From Coleofasciculus sp. LEGE 07092 (lineage in GTDB: Bacteria > Cyanobacteriota > Cyanobacteriia > Cyanobacteriales > Coleofasciculaceae), in NCBI RefSeq assembly GCF_015207375.1, contig NZ_JADEWY010000076.1, forward strand, positions 1 through 33,871: a stretch of DNA of 33,871 nucleotides. The letters run 5' to 3'. The first letter of the stretch is position 1; the number at the start of each line of letters is the position of its first letter. The translations under genes and the position numbers were made by a program. Below are positions 1 through 7,889 of this stretch, piece by piece. The notes below the pieces were generated by a model that was given only the letters and a program-made list of their open reading frames with translations, was not told the DNA's origin and ran no database searches.

Positions 1-97
1 GTCCCTTGTCTCTTCGGTTATACCCTATCGGCTACACCCCATACCCTGTCAAAATACCAAAATAAAAGAACAAAGAGATTTTTACAGGATTGCAATC

Positions 98-316
98 ATG
101 GGACTTGAACGCAAAATGGGGCGGGGAATGTTTGCCCCCGGTGAAGTGGTTGAACTTAGACAGATGTGTTTTACACCCGGAAAAATGTTCCAACCGGGAA
201 AATATACTGTGAGTGATTTACCAGATGTTGCCTTTGAAATGGGTTTAGTTGATCGCATTGGTGCCCCTAAAGGTCAGACTGTAGACGTTGAGCCTCCTTC
301 AGAACAAGAGTCTTAA
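98..316 (+). CDS. Small conserved-type hypothetical protein, 72 aa
   Basis: I do not recognise a named family. The product is short, soluble and has no membrane segment or signal peptide. Its middle (residues about 10-60) reads as a compact beta-rich domain with 'FAPGEVVELRQ' and 'FQPGKYTVSDLP', and the tail is acidic (PPSEQES). The ATG at 98 is the first start after a short AT-rich leader, with no strong Shine-Dalgarno sequence. The stop lies 9 bases before bioF, so the two are very likely co-transcribed. Codon use matches bioF. Function is unknown; the biotin link rests only on adjacency. Confidence 0.7.
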   Translation: MGLERKMGRGMFAPGEVVELRQMCFTPGKMFQPGKYTVSDLPDVAFEMGLVDRIGAPKGQTVDVEPPSEQES

Positions 317-325
317 CTATCTGCA

Positions 326-1501
326 ATGCCAACTAACCCTTATGCTTGGTTAGACCAATCTCTCGCTACTATCCACAACGCTAATTGGTATCGTTCGGTA
401 AAAACTCTACAACGCCGTCCCGGTGCTGTGGTGCAACTAGAAGGGCAGGAGGTGATTAACTTTGCCAGCAATGACTATCTGGGTTTGGCAGGAGACGAGC
501 GATTGATTCAAGCTGCCGTTACTGCTACCAAAGAGTATGGTACAGGTAGCACGGGTTCTCGATTACTGAGCGGACATCGGGAAGTGCATCAAGAATTGGA
601 AGGTGCGATCGCATTTCTCAAACAAACCCAAGAGGCGCTAGTATTTAGTTCTGGGTATTTAGCCAACCTGGGAACAATTGCCGCTTTAGTCGGGAAACGG
701 GATCTGATTTTGGCAGACCAGTATAATCACTCTAGCCTGAAAAATGGGGCAATTTTAAGCGGTGCCGCGATCGTCAACTATGCTCACTGTGACATTAAAA
801 ATTTAACCCATCAACTCACTCAACACCGACACAACTATCGCCGTTGTCTCATTCTTACTGATAGCGTTTTCAGCATGGATGGCGACCTTTGCCCCTTGCC
901 CCAGTTATTATTATTAGCTGAAGACTATAGCTGTATGGTGCTGGTAGACGAAGCTCACGCTACGGGCGTCTTGGGTGCTACAGGTGCTGGCTGCGTGGAA
1001 CATTTCGGCTGTACGGGACAACCCGTTGTGCAAGTTGGCACCCTTAGTAAAGCCTTGGGCAGTTTAGGTGGATACGTGGCGGGTTCAGCTCCCCTGATTG
1101 ACTTTTTACGAAATCGCGCACCCAGTTGGATTTACACTACAGCTTTATCTCCTGCTGATACGGCTGCTGCTTTAGCTGCAATTGAGATTATTCAAAAAGA
1201 ACCCGAACGCCGCACCCGACTCTGGGACAATGTAGAGACTCTCAAGCAACTCCTGACTAAACAGCTATCTCATCTGAGACTTTTACCCTCTGAGTCTCCT
1301 ATCCTCTGCATTCAACTTGCCAGTGCAACAGAAGCCCTCACGGTTGGACAACAGCTAAAAGCGGCAGGTATTTTTGCCCCAGCTATTCGCCCTCCTACTG
1401 TTCCTACTAGTCGGATTCGTCTCTCTGTTATGGCAACTCACGAACGTGTTCACCTTGAAAAAGTGGTGAATACGTTGAAAGCACTTAAGTTGCCTAACTG
1501 A
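326..1501 (+). CDS. bioF: 8-amino-7-oxononanoate synthase (BioF)
   Basis: PLP-dependent alpha-oxoamine synthase that condenses pimeloyl thioester with L-alanine, the first ring-assembly step of biotin synthesis in the cytoplasm. At 391 aa it has the usual length for the family. Visible hallmarks are 'FASNDYLGL' near residues 46-54, '[12 protein letters not shown]' near 72-83, the cofactor-ring contacts D208-E-A-H211 and the Schiff-base lysine K242 in '[13 protein letters not shown]'. Related family members (KBL, ALAS, SPT) share these motifs, but length and overall sequence fit BioF best. The ATG at 326 follows the upstream stop by 9 bases without a clear ribosome site, which suggests translational coupling. 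No other bio gene is in the window. Confidence 0.92.
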   Translation: MPTNPYAWLDQSLATIHNANWYRSVKTLQRRPGAVVQLEGQEVINFASNDYLGLAGDERLIQAAVTATKEYGTGSTGSRLLSGHREVHQELEGAIAFLKQTQEALVFSSGYLANLGTIAALVGKRDLILADQYNHSSLKNGAILSGAAIVNYAHCDIKNLTHQLTQHRHNYRRCLILTDSVFSMDGDLCPLPQLLLLAEDYSCMVLVDEAHATGVLGATGAGCVEHFGCTGQPVVQVGTLSKALGSLGGYVAGSAPLIDFLRNRAPSWIYTTALSPADTAAALAAIEIIQKEPERRTRLWDNVETLKQLLTKQLSHLRLLPSESPILCIQLASATEALTVGQQLKAAGIFAPAIRPPTVPTSRIRLSVMATHERVHLEKVVNTLKALKLPN

Positions 1502-1544
1502 AAAGACTTACACCAATTGGCATCTAAATCACCGTTTGTATATT

Positions 1545-1572
1545 TTCTTAGGGCAGGCGTTTGCCCACCCTA
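1545..1572. repeat. Short inverted repeat between convergent genes
   Basis: GGGCA (1551-1555) pairs with TGCCC (1562-1566) inside a TTAGGGCAGGCG...CCCACCCTA context. It lies between the convergent bioF and stress-protein genes. It resembles the GGGCAGGC-type interspersed repeats common in cyanobacteria and could act as a bidirectional terminator, but there is no good T-run. Confidence 0.4.
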
Positions 1573-1577
1573 CACCC

Positions 1578-2150
1578 TTACAGGCGTGTCCCTGTCCCAC
1601 GGTTAGCATAGGTTCCAGGTGCATCGTAGACAGCCCAATTGCGAATTCCACGATTGGAAAAAACCGTCCCTATATTACGGATCTCAGCGTCTGTACCTTC
1701 TGCGATCACGAGATAATCGCCTTGAGAAACTCGCTCGTCATAATATCTCGCGTCTTCTTCAGGAATGCCCCAACCAATCAGTGCGCCAAGAAGTCCACCT
1801 CCAGCAGCACCAATTGCCCCCCCGATTAGGGTGTTTGCTAGAATAATGCCGACTTCTGCGGCAGGTCCGACACCAGGAATTGCCAGTACTCCCAAGCTAC
1901 CAATTAAACCAATCAAACCGCCGGCTGTACCACCAGCCGTCGCACCTGCTTTGGCACCACCTTTCACTTGTTCACCAGTACTTTTATGCACCTCACTATC
2001 GCCAAGCTGCTCATTGAGACTCGCGTCTTTGGCAATCACAGAAACCTGATTCATATTAAAACCTGTTTCTCTGAGGTCGTGGAGCGCATATTCTGCCTCC
2101 TGACGGGTAGAAAAGATACCAATGGCGTGTTTGAGTTGTCCTACAGCCAT
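1578..2150 (-). CDS. General stress protein 17M-like (YflT domain) protein with glycine-zipper core
   Basis: The 190-aa product starts with a YflT/GSP17M-like domain (residues about 6-50, 'IGIFSTRQEAEYALHDLRETGF'). A glycine/alanine-rich hydrophobic segment follows (about 62-125) with repeated G-x3-G spacing ('AGGTAGGLIGLIG', 'GGAIGAAGGGLLGALIG'). The second half of the stress-type fold returns at the C-terminus (about 135-178). The Gly-zipper suggests membrane association or oligomerisation. The start is well supported: AAAGGAGG ends 6 bases before the ATG at 2150. Related cyanobacterial proteins are annotated as general stress or low-temperature-induced proteins; the precise role is not known. 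Confidence 0.8.
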   Translation of the reverse strand: MAVGQLKHAIGIFSTRQEAEYALHDLRETGFNMNQVSVIAKDASLNEQLGDSEVHKSTGEQVKGGAKAGATAGGTAGGLIGLIGSLGVLAIPGVGPAAEVGIILANTLIGGAIGAAGGGLLGALIGWGIPEEDARYYDERVSQGDYLVIAEGTDAEIRNIGTVFSNRGIRNWAVYDAPGTYANRGTGTRL

Positions 2151-2491
2151 AGTTTTCCTCCTTTGTTGTCAATACGTCAGCCTACATCAGTAGCAGAAGC
2201 GCTATTTTTACTACTTTGTAGGCATCTTAACTCCTTATATGTTTGGGGCTGTGGTCAATCTCTTCATCAGTCTTTGGGGGTAAGTTGAGCTTCTATCATT
2301 AGGAGGGTGATAGTCGCCGTGCCTCCCAGCTCCCCGCGTTTTATTCGTTACCTAAATACCACTTAAATGGGAAGACTTAAAAACCTTCGCTTCTTTATTC
2401 TCAATAAACCTGTCAATAAGTTACATTCTTTTTGAGGGAAAGAGGGGTGAAATGCCTTTTCTGTCAAGCTTTTGATCTTCTTGTCACCCCT
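2151..2491. other. Intergenic region, 341 bp, no gene seen
   Basis: This is the leader of the stress-protein gene. It has the strong Shine-Dalgarno (AAAGGAGG at the left edge on the - strand), a small hairpin CTATCA...TGATAG at 2293-2313, and a TTGACA hexamer on the - strand at 2416-2411, for which I found no convincing -10 at the right distance. I see no convincing coding sequence. Confidence 0.5.
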
Positions 2492-3295
2492 TCAGCTTGC
2501 CGTCATTAATTCTCCGCGCAATACGGTAACAGCTTGCCCGCTTAAGAAAACGCGATCGCTTCCTGTATAGCGCACCTTCACCACCCCACCCCGACTCGAT
2601 GCCTGATACGCCAAAAACTCATCTTTATTTAAGCGTTCGCGCCAAAATGGAGCAAGGCAGCAATGGGCAGCCCCAGTTACAGGGTCTTCATCAATCCCCA
2701 ATCCCGGTGCAAAGAAGCGAGAGACAAAATCATACTCTGAACCTTCATAAGTCTGGCTGGTAACAATTAAATCAGAAACAAGCAATGTTTTGAGGTGCTG
2801 AAAATTAGGCTGCATTTGCCGTACCAAATCTTCTGATTCTACTTCTACCAAATATCCCAAAGAATTATTGAAAACCGATTTAATTGGCACGCCCAAAGCT
2901 TGAGAAAGTTCAGGAGAGGCGACACTTTTTTCTGAGCGATTAACGGGAAAATCCAACTCAATCCAATCCCCCAACTTCTTGGCAATGAGTAAACCGCTTT
3001 TGGTATAAAAAAGAGCGGCTTCATCCGGTGATAAATGCCCCTCTGACCAAAGCACATGAGCACTTGCTAACGTGGCATGACCGCAAAGCGGAACTTCTAC
3101 CGCAGGCGTAAACCAACGTAGATTAAAGCCATCATTCTGTTTGACCAGAAAAGCCGTCTCCGACAAATTCATTTCCTGTGCTACGTTCTGCATCCAGCTA
3201 TCAGATTGAGGAGCCGATAAAACACAAACGGCGGCAGGGTTTCCAGTAAAAGCAGTACTAGTGAATGCATCAACTTGAATGATGGTTTGTCCCAT
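2492..3295 (-). CDS. PhzF-family isomerase/epimerase-like protein
   Basis: The 267-aa protein belongs to the PhzF (phenazine biosynthesis-like) fold with its two related diaminopimelate-epimerase-like halves. Visible signatures are 'VDAFTSTAFTGNPAAVC' at the start, the catalytic-type glutamate E46 in 'MNLSETAFL', 'LCGHATLASAHVLW', and 'GIDEDPVTGAAHCCLAPFW' late in the sequence. The start at 3295 (MGQTII) is preferred over an upstream in-frame start at 3319 because AAGGAGA (3308-3302 on the - strand) sits 6 bases before it and the family normally begins here. No phenazine genes are nearby, so substrate is unknown; most homologues in non-producers are uncharacterised. Confidence 0.88.
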   Translation of the reverse strand: MGQTIIQVDAFTSTAFTGNPAAVCVLSAPQSDSWMQNVAQEMNLSETAFLVKQNDGFNLRWFTPAVEVPLCGHATLASAHVLWSEGHLSPDEAALFYTKSGLLIAKKLGDWIELDFPVNRSEKSVASPELSQALGVPIKSVFNNSLGYLVEVESEDLVRQMQPNFQHLKTLLVSDLIVTSQTYEGSEYDFVSRFFAPGLGIDEDPVTGAAHCCLAPFWRERLNKDEFLAYQASSRGGVVKVRYTGSDRVFLSGQAVTVLRGELMTAS

Positions 3296-3355
3296 AGGAT
3301 TTCTCCTTATAGACTGCAATATATTCGAGATAACGGATGAAGCTCTTCAAGATGA

Positions 3356-4627
3356 CTAGACTCGTTGCAACAGCACAATAATAGTTTGCATCAGTCCTAC
3401 AATCACACCCAAAACACCTCCTAAATTCACGATCGCTTGCAACTCACTTTTAACAATACCTTGAATAGTAGCCTCTAGTTGCTCAGGAGATGTTTCTCTC
3501 ACCCGCTCGACAATGACCTCATCAATCGACAAAATTGGAATAACCTGAGCAACGAGTTTTTCTAAATCTTCTTCGAGGTAACGCTCTAAAATAAACGCCA
3601 ACTCCTGACCAATCAATTCCAGTGATGTCGTAACGGTTGCTGATTCCCGCAGTCGTTTGAGGATTAACACTGCCACTTTTTCCCAGTCAATAGATTGACT
3701 CAATCCCTGTAGTAAATCAGTACCCCGCTCTCGGACGTAGGATCGAACAGCATCACGCATTGTTTTGCGTAGCTGCCGCACCGTTGATACTGGTAAATTT
3801 TGCAGGGAAAGATTTTGCAACCATGCCTGTAAGCGTTCGCGAGTCGAAAGAGCACTTAGCAACTCTTCTAAGCGAGCATTCGTCGCCTCCTTCTCATCCA
3901 GACAGTAAGTACGCAAGCGCGTCAGGGTATTGCGTAAACCAAATAAATTAGCGACAACCCAGTACGTGCCGCTCGACTTCTCCCGAAAGCCTTCATCAAT
4001 CACTTGAATGTTGCGATCAGTTAAGAAATCAATAATAGCCTGCCGCAGCACATCCGGTGGCAGAGCAACCTGTAAAACCCATTCGGAAAGCTGTCGGGCT
4101 TGTTTATTATTCAGTTGAAACTCCAGCAGAATCTGGTCAAAGATTTGATTGAGCTGGGCTTCTAGAAAATCCTCCCGACGCGCCAAGACTTTTAGCAGGC
4201 GCGGCAAAGATTCCCCTAACAAGTCATGGAGAATCGCCGCCGCAATCTTGGCAGTCTTCTGCTCTTTATCCAACTGAACTTGATCGAGGGCTAGTCTGAG
4301 GAGCCACACAATTGCTCCTCGGACTCGTTCGGTATGCAGCAGACGCTGCGCCAGTCGCTGTAACTCAGAGGGAGTCAGCAGGGAACCCATAATCGTGTCA
4401 GCTACTCTCTTGGCAAGACGCTCCTGGTTGCGGGGAATCAAACCTGGAGTAAAGGGTAGCCGACGCTTGCCGAAGTAAAGCGGGCGGTAGGGGCGAAATA
4501 GCATCTTAATGGCTAGATCGTTTGTGAAATAGCCAATAATTCCTCCTGCTATTGGAGGAAGGAACAGCAGCCAAAGGTTAGACCAATCCAAAGTAACAAT
4601 CCAATCACGTAGCACAGAAAGCATCAT
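3356..4627 (-). CDS. DUF445 family membrane protein
   Basis: The 423-aa protein has the DUF445/YheB-like architecture. An N-terminal membrane segment (about 17-33) leads into '[20 protein letters not shown]' and '[20 protein letters not shown]', which is the family signature. A long, charged, helical and probably coiled middle region follows (about 80-390), then a C-terminal hydrophobic helix (about 395-420). The function of the family is not established. Two consecutive ATG codons (4627 and 4624) are possible starts and no ribosome site distinguishes them. It lies 80 bp downstream of menG on the same strand and may share its transcript. Confidence 0.85.
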   Translation of the reverse strand: MMLSVLRDWIVTLDWSNLWLLFLPPIAGGIIGYFTNDLAIKMLFRPYRPLYFGKRRLPFTPGLIPRNQERLAKRVADTIMGSLLTPSELQRLAQRLLHTERVRGAIVWLLRLALDQVQLDKEQKTAKIAAAILHDLLGESLPRLLKVLARREDFLEAQLNQIFDQILLEFQLNNKQARQLSEWVLQVALPPDVLRQAIIDFLTDRNIQVIDEGFREKSSGTYWVVANLFGLRNTLTRLRTYCLDEKEATNARLEELLSALSTRERLQAWLQNLSLQNLPVSTVRQLRKTMRDAVRSYVRERGTDLLQGLSQSIDWEKVAVLILKRLRESATVTTSLELIGQELAFILERYLEEDLEKLVAQVIPILSIDEVIVERVRETSPEQLEATIQGIVKSELQAIVNLGGVLGVIVGLMQTIIVLLQRV

Positions 4628-4707
4628 TAATCATCGGTCATTGGTTATTGGTCACAACAAAGGACTAATTACAAAAGACAGAGGACTAATGACTACTACT
4701 TTCCATC
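4628..4707. repeat. Short direct-repeat spacer between menG and the DUF445 gene
   Basis: The spacer is built of near-repeats: GGTCATTGGTTATTGGTCA, then AAGGACTAATTAC and GAGGACTAATGAC. Such GGTCATTGGT / GGACTAAT strings recur in intergenic regions of many filamentous cyanobacteria. It has no coding content. Confidence 0.5.
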
Positions 4708-5421
4708 TTATTTACCCGCCACTAAAACTCCCATCATTTCACCAGCAATTCGATAATGAGTGGCACTGGTAAACCCCACTTGACGTGCTAGTTCGACCTG
4801 CTGCTGCCCTTTGGGAAACCGTTCTAAGCTGGGAGCGATGTAAGCGTACTCCTCCGTTAATCCAAATGCTCTGGCACGGGCTACAACAACATTGTGCAGA
4901 TACCATTGCTGAAATGCACGCACCAACCCCTGACTCGGACGGTGAAAGTCCAAAATAGCAGCTTTGGCACCGGGTTTGAGTACGCGGTACAATTCCCCCA
5001 GACAAGCGGGAATATCGGTCACATTCCGTAAACCGTAACCCATAGTCGCCGCCTCAAAATAATTATTGTCAAAGGGTAACTCTAAAGCGTCTGCCTGAAC
5101 CCAACGAATTGCTAGGGGAGGATACTGATTTTCTACCCTGGCTTTGGCAACGGCTAATTGTGCTGGAGAAAAATCCACCCCATAAACCTGACCCCCGGGT
5201 GCCACTTGTCGTGCCAGTAACTGGGCTAAATCACCACTGCCACAGCACAAATCCAAACAGGTGTCACCGGGATGGGACTCACTCCACTTCACCGCCATCA
5301 ACTTCCAAACTCGGTGCTGACCCAAACTTAACCCGTTGTTAAACTGGTCGTATACTGGGGCAATGCGATCAAATAAATTACGAATGTCTGATGGGGTTGG
5401 GTTTATAGAAGGATGGTTCAT
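4708..5421 (-). CDS. menG: Demethylphylloquinone (2-phytyl-1,4-naphthoquinone) methyltransferase, MenG/UbiE family
   Basis: SAM-dependent C-methyltransferase of 237 aa, the expected length. In cyanobacteria this family carries out the last step of phylloquinone synthesis for photosystem I. Motif I is 'CLDLCCGSGDLAQLL' (about 55-69). The family blocks 'IRNLFDRIAPVYDQFNNGLSLGQHRVWK' (split around residues 13-40), 'MGYGLRNVTD' and 'VLKPGAKAAILDFHRP' are all present. Another gene of the same pathway, menD, lies in this window at 21.9-23.7 kb but is not linked. UbiE and MenG are near-identical in motif content; the cyanobacterial context favours the phylloquinone role. Confidence 0.9.
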   Translation of the reverse strand: MNHPSINPTPSDIRNLFDRIAPVYDQFNNGLSLGQHRVWKLMAVKWSESHPGDTCLDLCCGSGDLAQLLARQVAPGGQVYGVDFSPAQLAVAKARVENQYPPLAIRWVQADALELPFDNNYFEAATMGYGLRNVTDIPACLGELYRVLKPGAKAAILDFHRPSQGLVRAFQQWYLHNVVVARARAFGLTEEYAYIAPSLERFPKGQQQVELARQVGFTSATHYRIAGEMMGVLVAGK

Positions 5422-5464
5422 GGTTTAGGGTGTAGGGTTGAGGGATTTCCGCAAACTGCAAATT

Positions 5465-6412
5465 TCACGGAGACAAACGACCGCTAGCGATCGCTAAACC
5501 TACCTGCTGTGCTGACAGGTGAATCAGTTTCAGTTCCTCTTCGCTAAGTGTGCCAGTTCGTTGCTGCCACTGAAGCGATAGAACTGCTAGCAATTCACCT
5601 CGGTAAACAACTGGGATGAGCAGGTGCATTTGAATACCGGCACTCTGGTAATGTTCAGCTCCAGTTGGGGCAATTGCCCCCGTACTGTTGACCCATAGTT
5701 GAAGCTGGTGAGTCTCGATTGCTTCTTGTACTAGGGGGTCGTTTTCCAAGCTAATTGCAGTTGTTGCACCCTTGGTGTAAGTTCCCTGCGCCTCAGCCAG
5801 CCGACTGTTGCCGATAAGCTGCACGATACAGACATCCGCTCCAAAGCTGTCACCGAAGGCTTTCGCGACTTGATTCAGGCTAGTTTCTAAGCTCTCTGAC
5901 TCTTGAGCTGCCTGCACAATGGTTTCCATAAGAGTCATTTGTGCCTGAGCGCGATGCAGTTCCTCTGTTCGGTGCTTGAGCAGTTCGTAGGTTTGTGTAG
6001 CACGCTGCACGACGGCTTTCAGTTCGTTCGGGTCCCAAGGCTTTGTAATGTATTTGTAAACTTGTCCGGAGTTAATGGCTTCCACTAAGTCCTCAACATC
6101 CGTAAAACCCGTTAGAATAATCCTCATTGTGTCTGGGAACTGGGGAACTGTCTTGCTCAGAAACTCTGTTCCCTTCATTTCTGGCATCCGCTGGTCGGAA
6201 ATAATCACAGCGACTTCTCCCTCATTGGCAAGTACAGAAAGTGCTTCAGCACCGCTTTCGGCTCTGAACACGTTAAACTCTCGCCGGAAGGTGCGGTAGA
6301 GCAGATCCAGATTATCGGGTTCATCGTCTACTACCAACATTTTGGGTTTTTGGGGTCGCTCCAAACTCATTAACTGACGGCTGATACGATCAAGATTAGG
6401 GATTACGTCCAT
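5465..6412 (-). CDS. Response regulator: receiver domain plus GAF domain
   Basis: The 315-aa protein has an N-terminal receiver domain (about 24-145) with the acidic pocket 'VVDDEPDN', phosphoacceptor D73 in 'IISDQRMPEMKG', the conserved Thr region 'ILTGFTD' and the lysine of 'YITKPWDPNEL'. This receiver subtype resembles those of RpfG-like and cyanobacterial sensor-associated regulators. A short coiled linker (about 140-165) leads to a GAF-type sensor domain (about 165-310). There is no HD-GYP, GGDEF or DNA-binding output domain, so it presumably acts by protein contacts. No cognate kinase is adjacent. It is divergent from raf1 across a 268-bp gap. Confidence 0.85.
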   Translation of the reverse strand: MDVIPNLDRISRQLMSLERPQKPKMLVVDDEPDNLDLLYRTFRREFNVFRAESGAEALSVLANEGEVAVIISDQRMPEMKGTEFLSKTVPQFPDTMRIILTGFTDVEDLVEAINSGQVYKYITKPWDPNELKAVVQRATQTYELLKHRTEELHRAQAQMTLMETIVQAAQESESLETSLNQVAKAFGDSFGADVCIVQLIGNSRLAEAQGTYTKGATTAISLENDPLVQEAIETHQLQLWVNSTGAIAPTGAEHYQSAGIQMHLLIPVVYRGELLAVLSLQWQQRTGTLSEEELKLIHLSAQQVGLAIASGRLSP

Positions 6413-6680
6413 AACAATACAACAAACTCCTTACGGCAAGTCCGAACTGGCAAGGTATTTTTAAGAGGGACTATCTTTATTTACAGTTGCAAAAAAAAGA
6501 AAACAGCCAGAATGTTGCAAATTTGTCAAACTGACTACCCTAGCTTTTACTGCCAGTTTATTAAGATCCCAATCGCGATAAATTAAAGACATCTGGCAAC
6601 TTAAAGCTCACTCCCTTTGCCTGCTGACTTAGCGGAGTTGCAGGAGCTAACGCTATCGTACTGTTCGTTCTGTCTAAACT

Positions 6681-7775
6681 ATGACTCAAAAACCACCAGA
6701 CAACCCTGATCGCTCACCTCAACCCGACTTAAAAATGGTAGATGCTAAAGAGTTACTCCAATTGCTGCGGCGCAAAGAAGGCAATTGGGTTGAGTGGGGA
6801 GTCGTTTGTCAGCAGCTCCAAAAGGCAGGCTATAGTTCCCAGGGGATTTTTGAAGAAACGGGATTTGAGCCAATCCAGCAGAACCAGGTGATTGTAGCAT
6901 CTCAGGTCTATGGAACCCTAGTCAATGCTGGGGTATCTGAGGCGGTGCGATCGCGTTTTGAGCGGACGGGCAGTGATATTTTGTACGAGTTGCGGACTCT
7001 CACCCAACCCGAACGTGCTGCTGCTGCGGACTTTATTGTCGTTAGAAACTTGGATTCTGAGGGCGCTAGGGAAGTGGCGAAAGCCATGAAAGAGTTTTCT
7101 CGTCGCAGTACTCCACCCGCCGGATTTTCCAGCCATCCCGGTGATATTGTGGCATACCAGTATTGGAAACTCGCCCAGCAACAAAAGAACTTACAAGAAC
7201 GCTCGCACTTGATTGCACGGGGCTTGATGTTTGCTCACAGCCAAGAGGCGCGGCAACAAATCGAGCAATTACTCACTGAAGGCTTTGGTAGCAAGCAGCA
7301 AAAAGCTCCCAGATTGCCCTTCTACCGCATTGAAACCAGTGAACAACTGCCTTGTCTGATACCAGTAGCGGGTCAGTTTCCGATGACAGCCGCAGAACTC
7401 AAAGCCGTGCCTGCGGTGAAACCAAAGGGTGCCTTTCAGATTGTTGAGGGAGTTCCTCACCAGAAGCTGGCTACAGTACCAGGTTGGCACGTGGTACGGA
7501 AGGCGCAAGACCCTGTAGGCATCTCTTACAACAGCACTCAACTCCCTAATCAAGCAAACGAGAAGCTTGAAGAGGTATTGGTTATCGTTGACCGCGCCGA
7601 GCAGGAATGGGACAAGGATAACTATTTTTTAGTAGACCAGTCAGGACAACTAGAAATTGAGTGGTTTTCAGAGGCTCCAACTGTACCCCTGGTGGGACGC
7701 CTTATCTTGGTGTTGCGTCCGAAAAAAATTCTGGATGAAGCGTTGAGCCGCGATATGTGGCAAATTGATGAGTGA
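6681..7775 (+). CDS. raf1: Rubisco accumulation factor 1 (Raf1)
   Basis: A dedicated assembly chaperone that brackets RbcL dimers and promotes formation of the RbcL8 core in the cytoplasm/carboxysome pathway. The 364-aa length fits cyanobacterial Raf1. The sequence has the N-terminal helical/HTH part (about 22-85, 'ELLQLLRRKEGNWVEWG', 'QKAGYSSQGIFEETGFEP'), the middle alpha domain (about 90-200, 'FSSHPGDIVAYQYWKLAQQ') and the C-terminal beta dimerisation domain (about 210-360, with 'PFYRIETSEQLPCLIPVAG'). The first 20 residues are Pro/Asp-rich and probably disordered. The rbc operon itself is not in the window. Upstream sequence is AT-rich, with no strong ribosome site. Confidence 0.9.
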   Translation: MTQKPPDNPDRSPQPDLKMVDAKELLQLLRRKEGNWVEWGVVCQQLQKAGYSSQGIFEETGFEPIQQNQVIVASQVYGTLVNAGVSEAVRSRFERTGSDILYELRTLTQPERAAAADFIVVRNLDSEGAREVAKAMKEFSRRSTPPAGFSSHPGDIVAYQYWKLAQQQKNLQERSHLIARGLMFAHSQEARQQIEQLLTEGFGSKQQKAPRLPFYRIETSEQLPCLIPVAGQFPMTAAELKAVPAVKPKGAFQIVEGVPHQKLATVPGWHVVRKAQDPVGISYNSTQLPNQANEKLEEVLVIVDRAEQEWDKDNYFLVDQSGQLEIEWFSEAPTVPLVGRLILVLRPKKILDEALSRDMWQIDE

Positions 7776-7804
7776 TATCCAGTCCAATGACATCCTTTGT
7801 CCAA

Positions 7805-7834
7805 GTAGGGGCAAGGCATGTGCCGTGCCCTTAC
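7805..7834. repeat. Imperfect palindromic repeat (GTAGGGGCA...GCCCTTAC)
   Basis: GTAGGGGCAAGGC pairs with GCCGTGCCCTTAC around a short centre, with two mismatched pairs. It resembles the GTAGGGGCACGGC-type repeats scattered in cyanobacterial genomes. It lies between the convergent raf1 and mysE ends and could fold in either transcript as a terminator-like hairpin. Confidence 0.5.
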
Positions 7835-7889
7835 CTGTGTGATAGACACATACAAACCGCTATACTGCTCAATCAACCGGAATCTAATA

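Noticed and set aside
1536..2288. Several + strand open frames opposite the stress-protein gene
   Set aside because: They are antisense shadows: Pro/Ala-rich translations of the Gly-rich gene, which itself has a perfect ribosome site and a family match.
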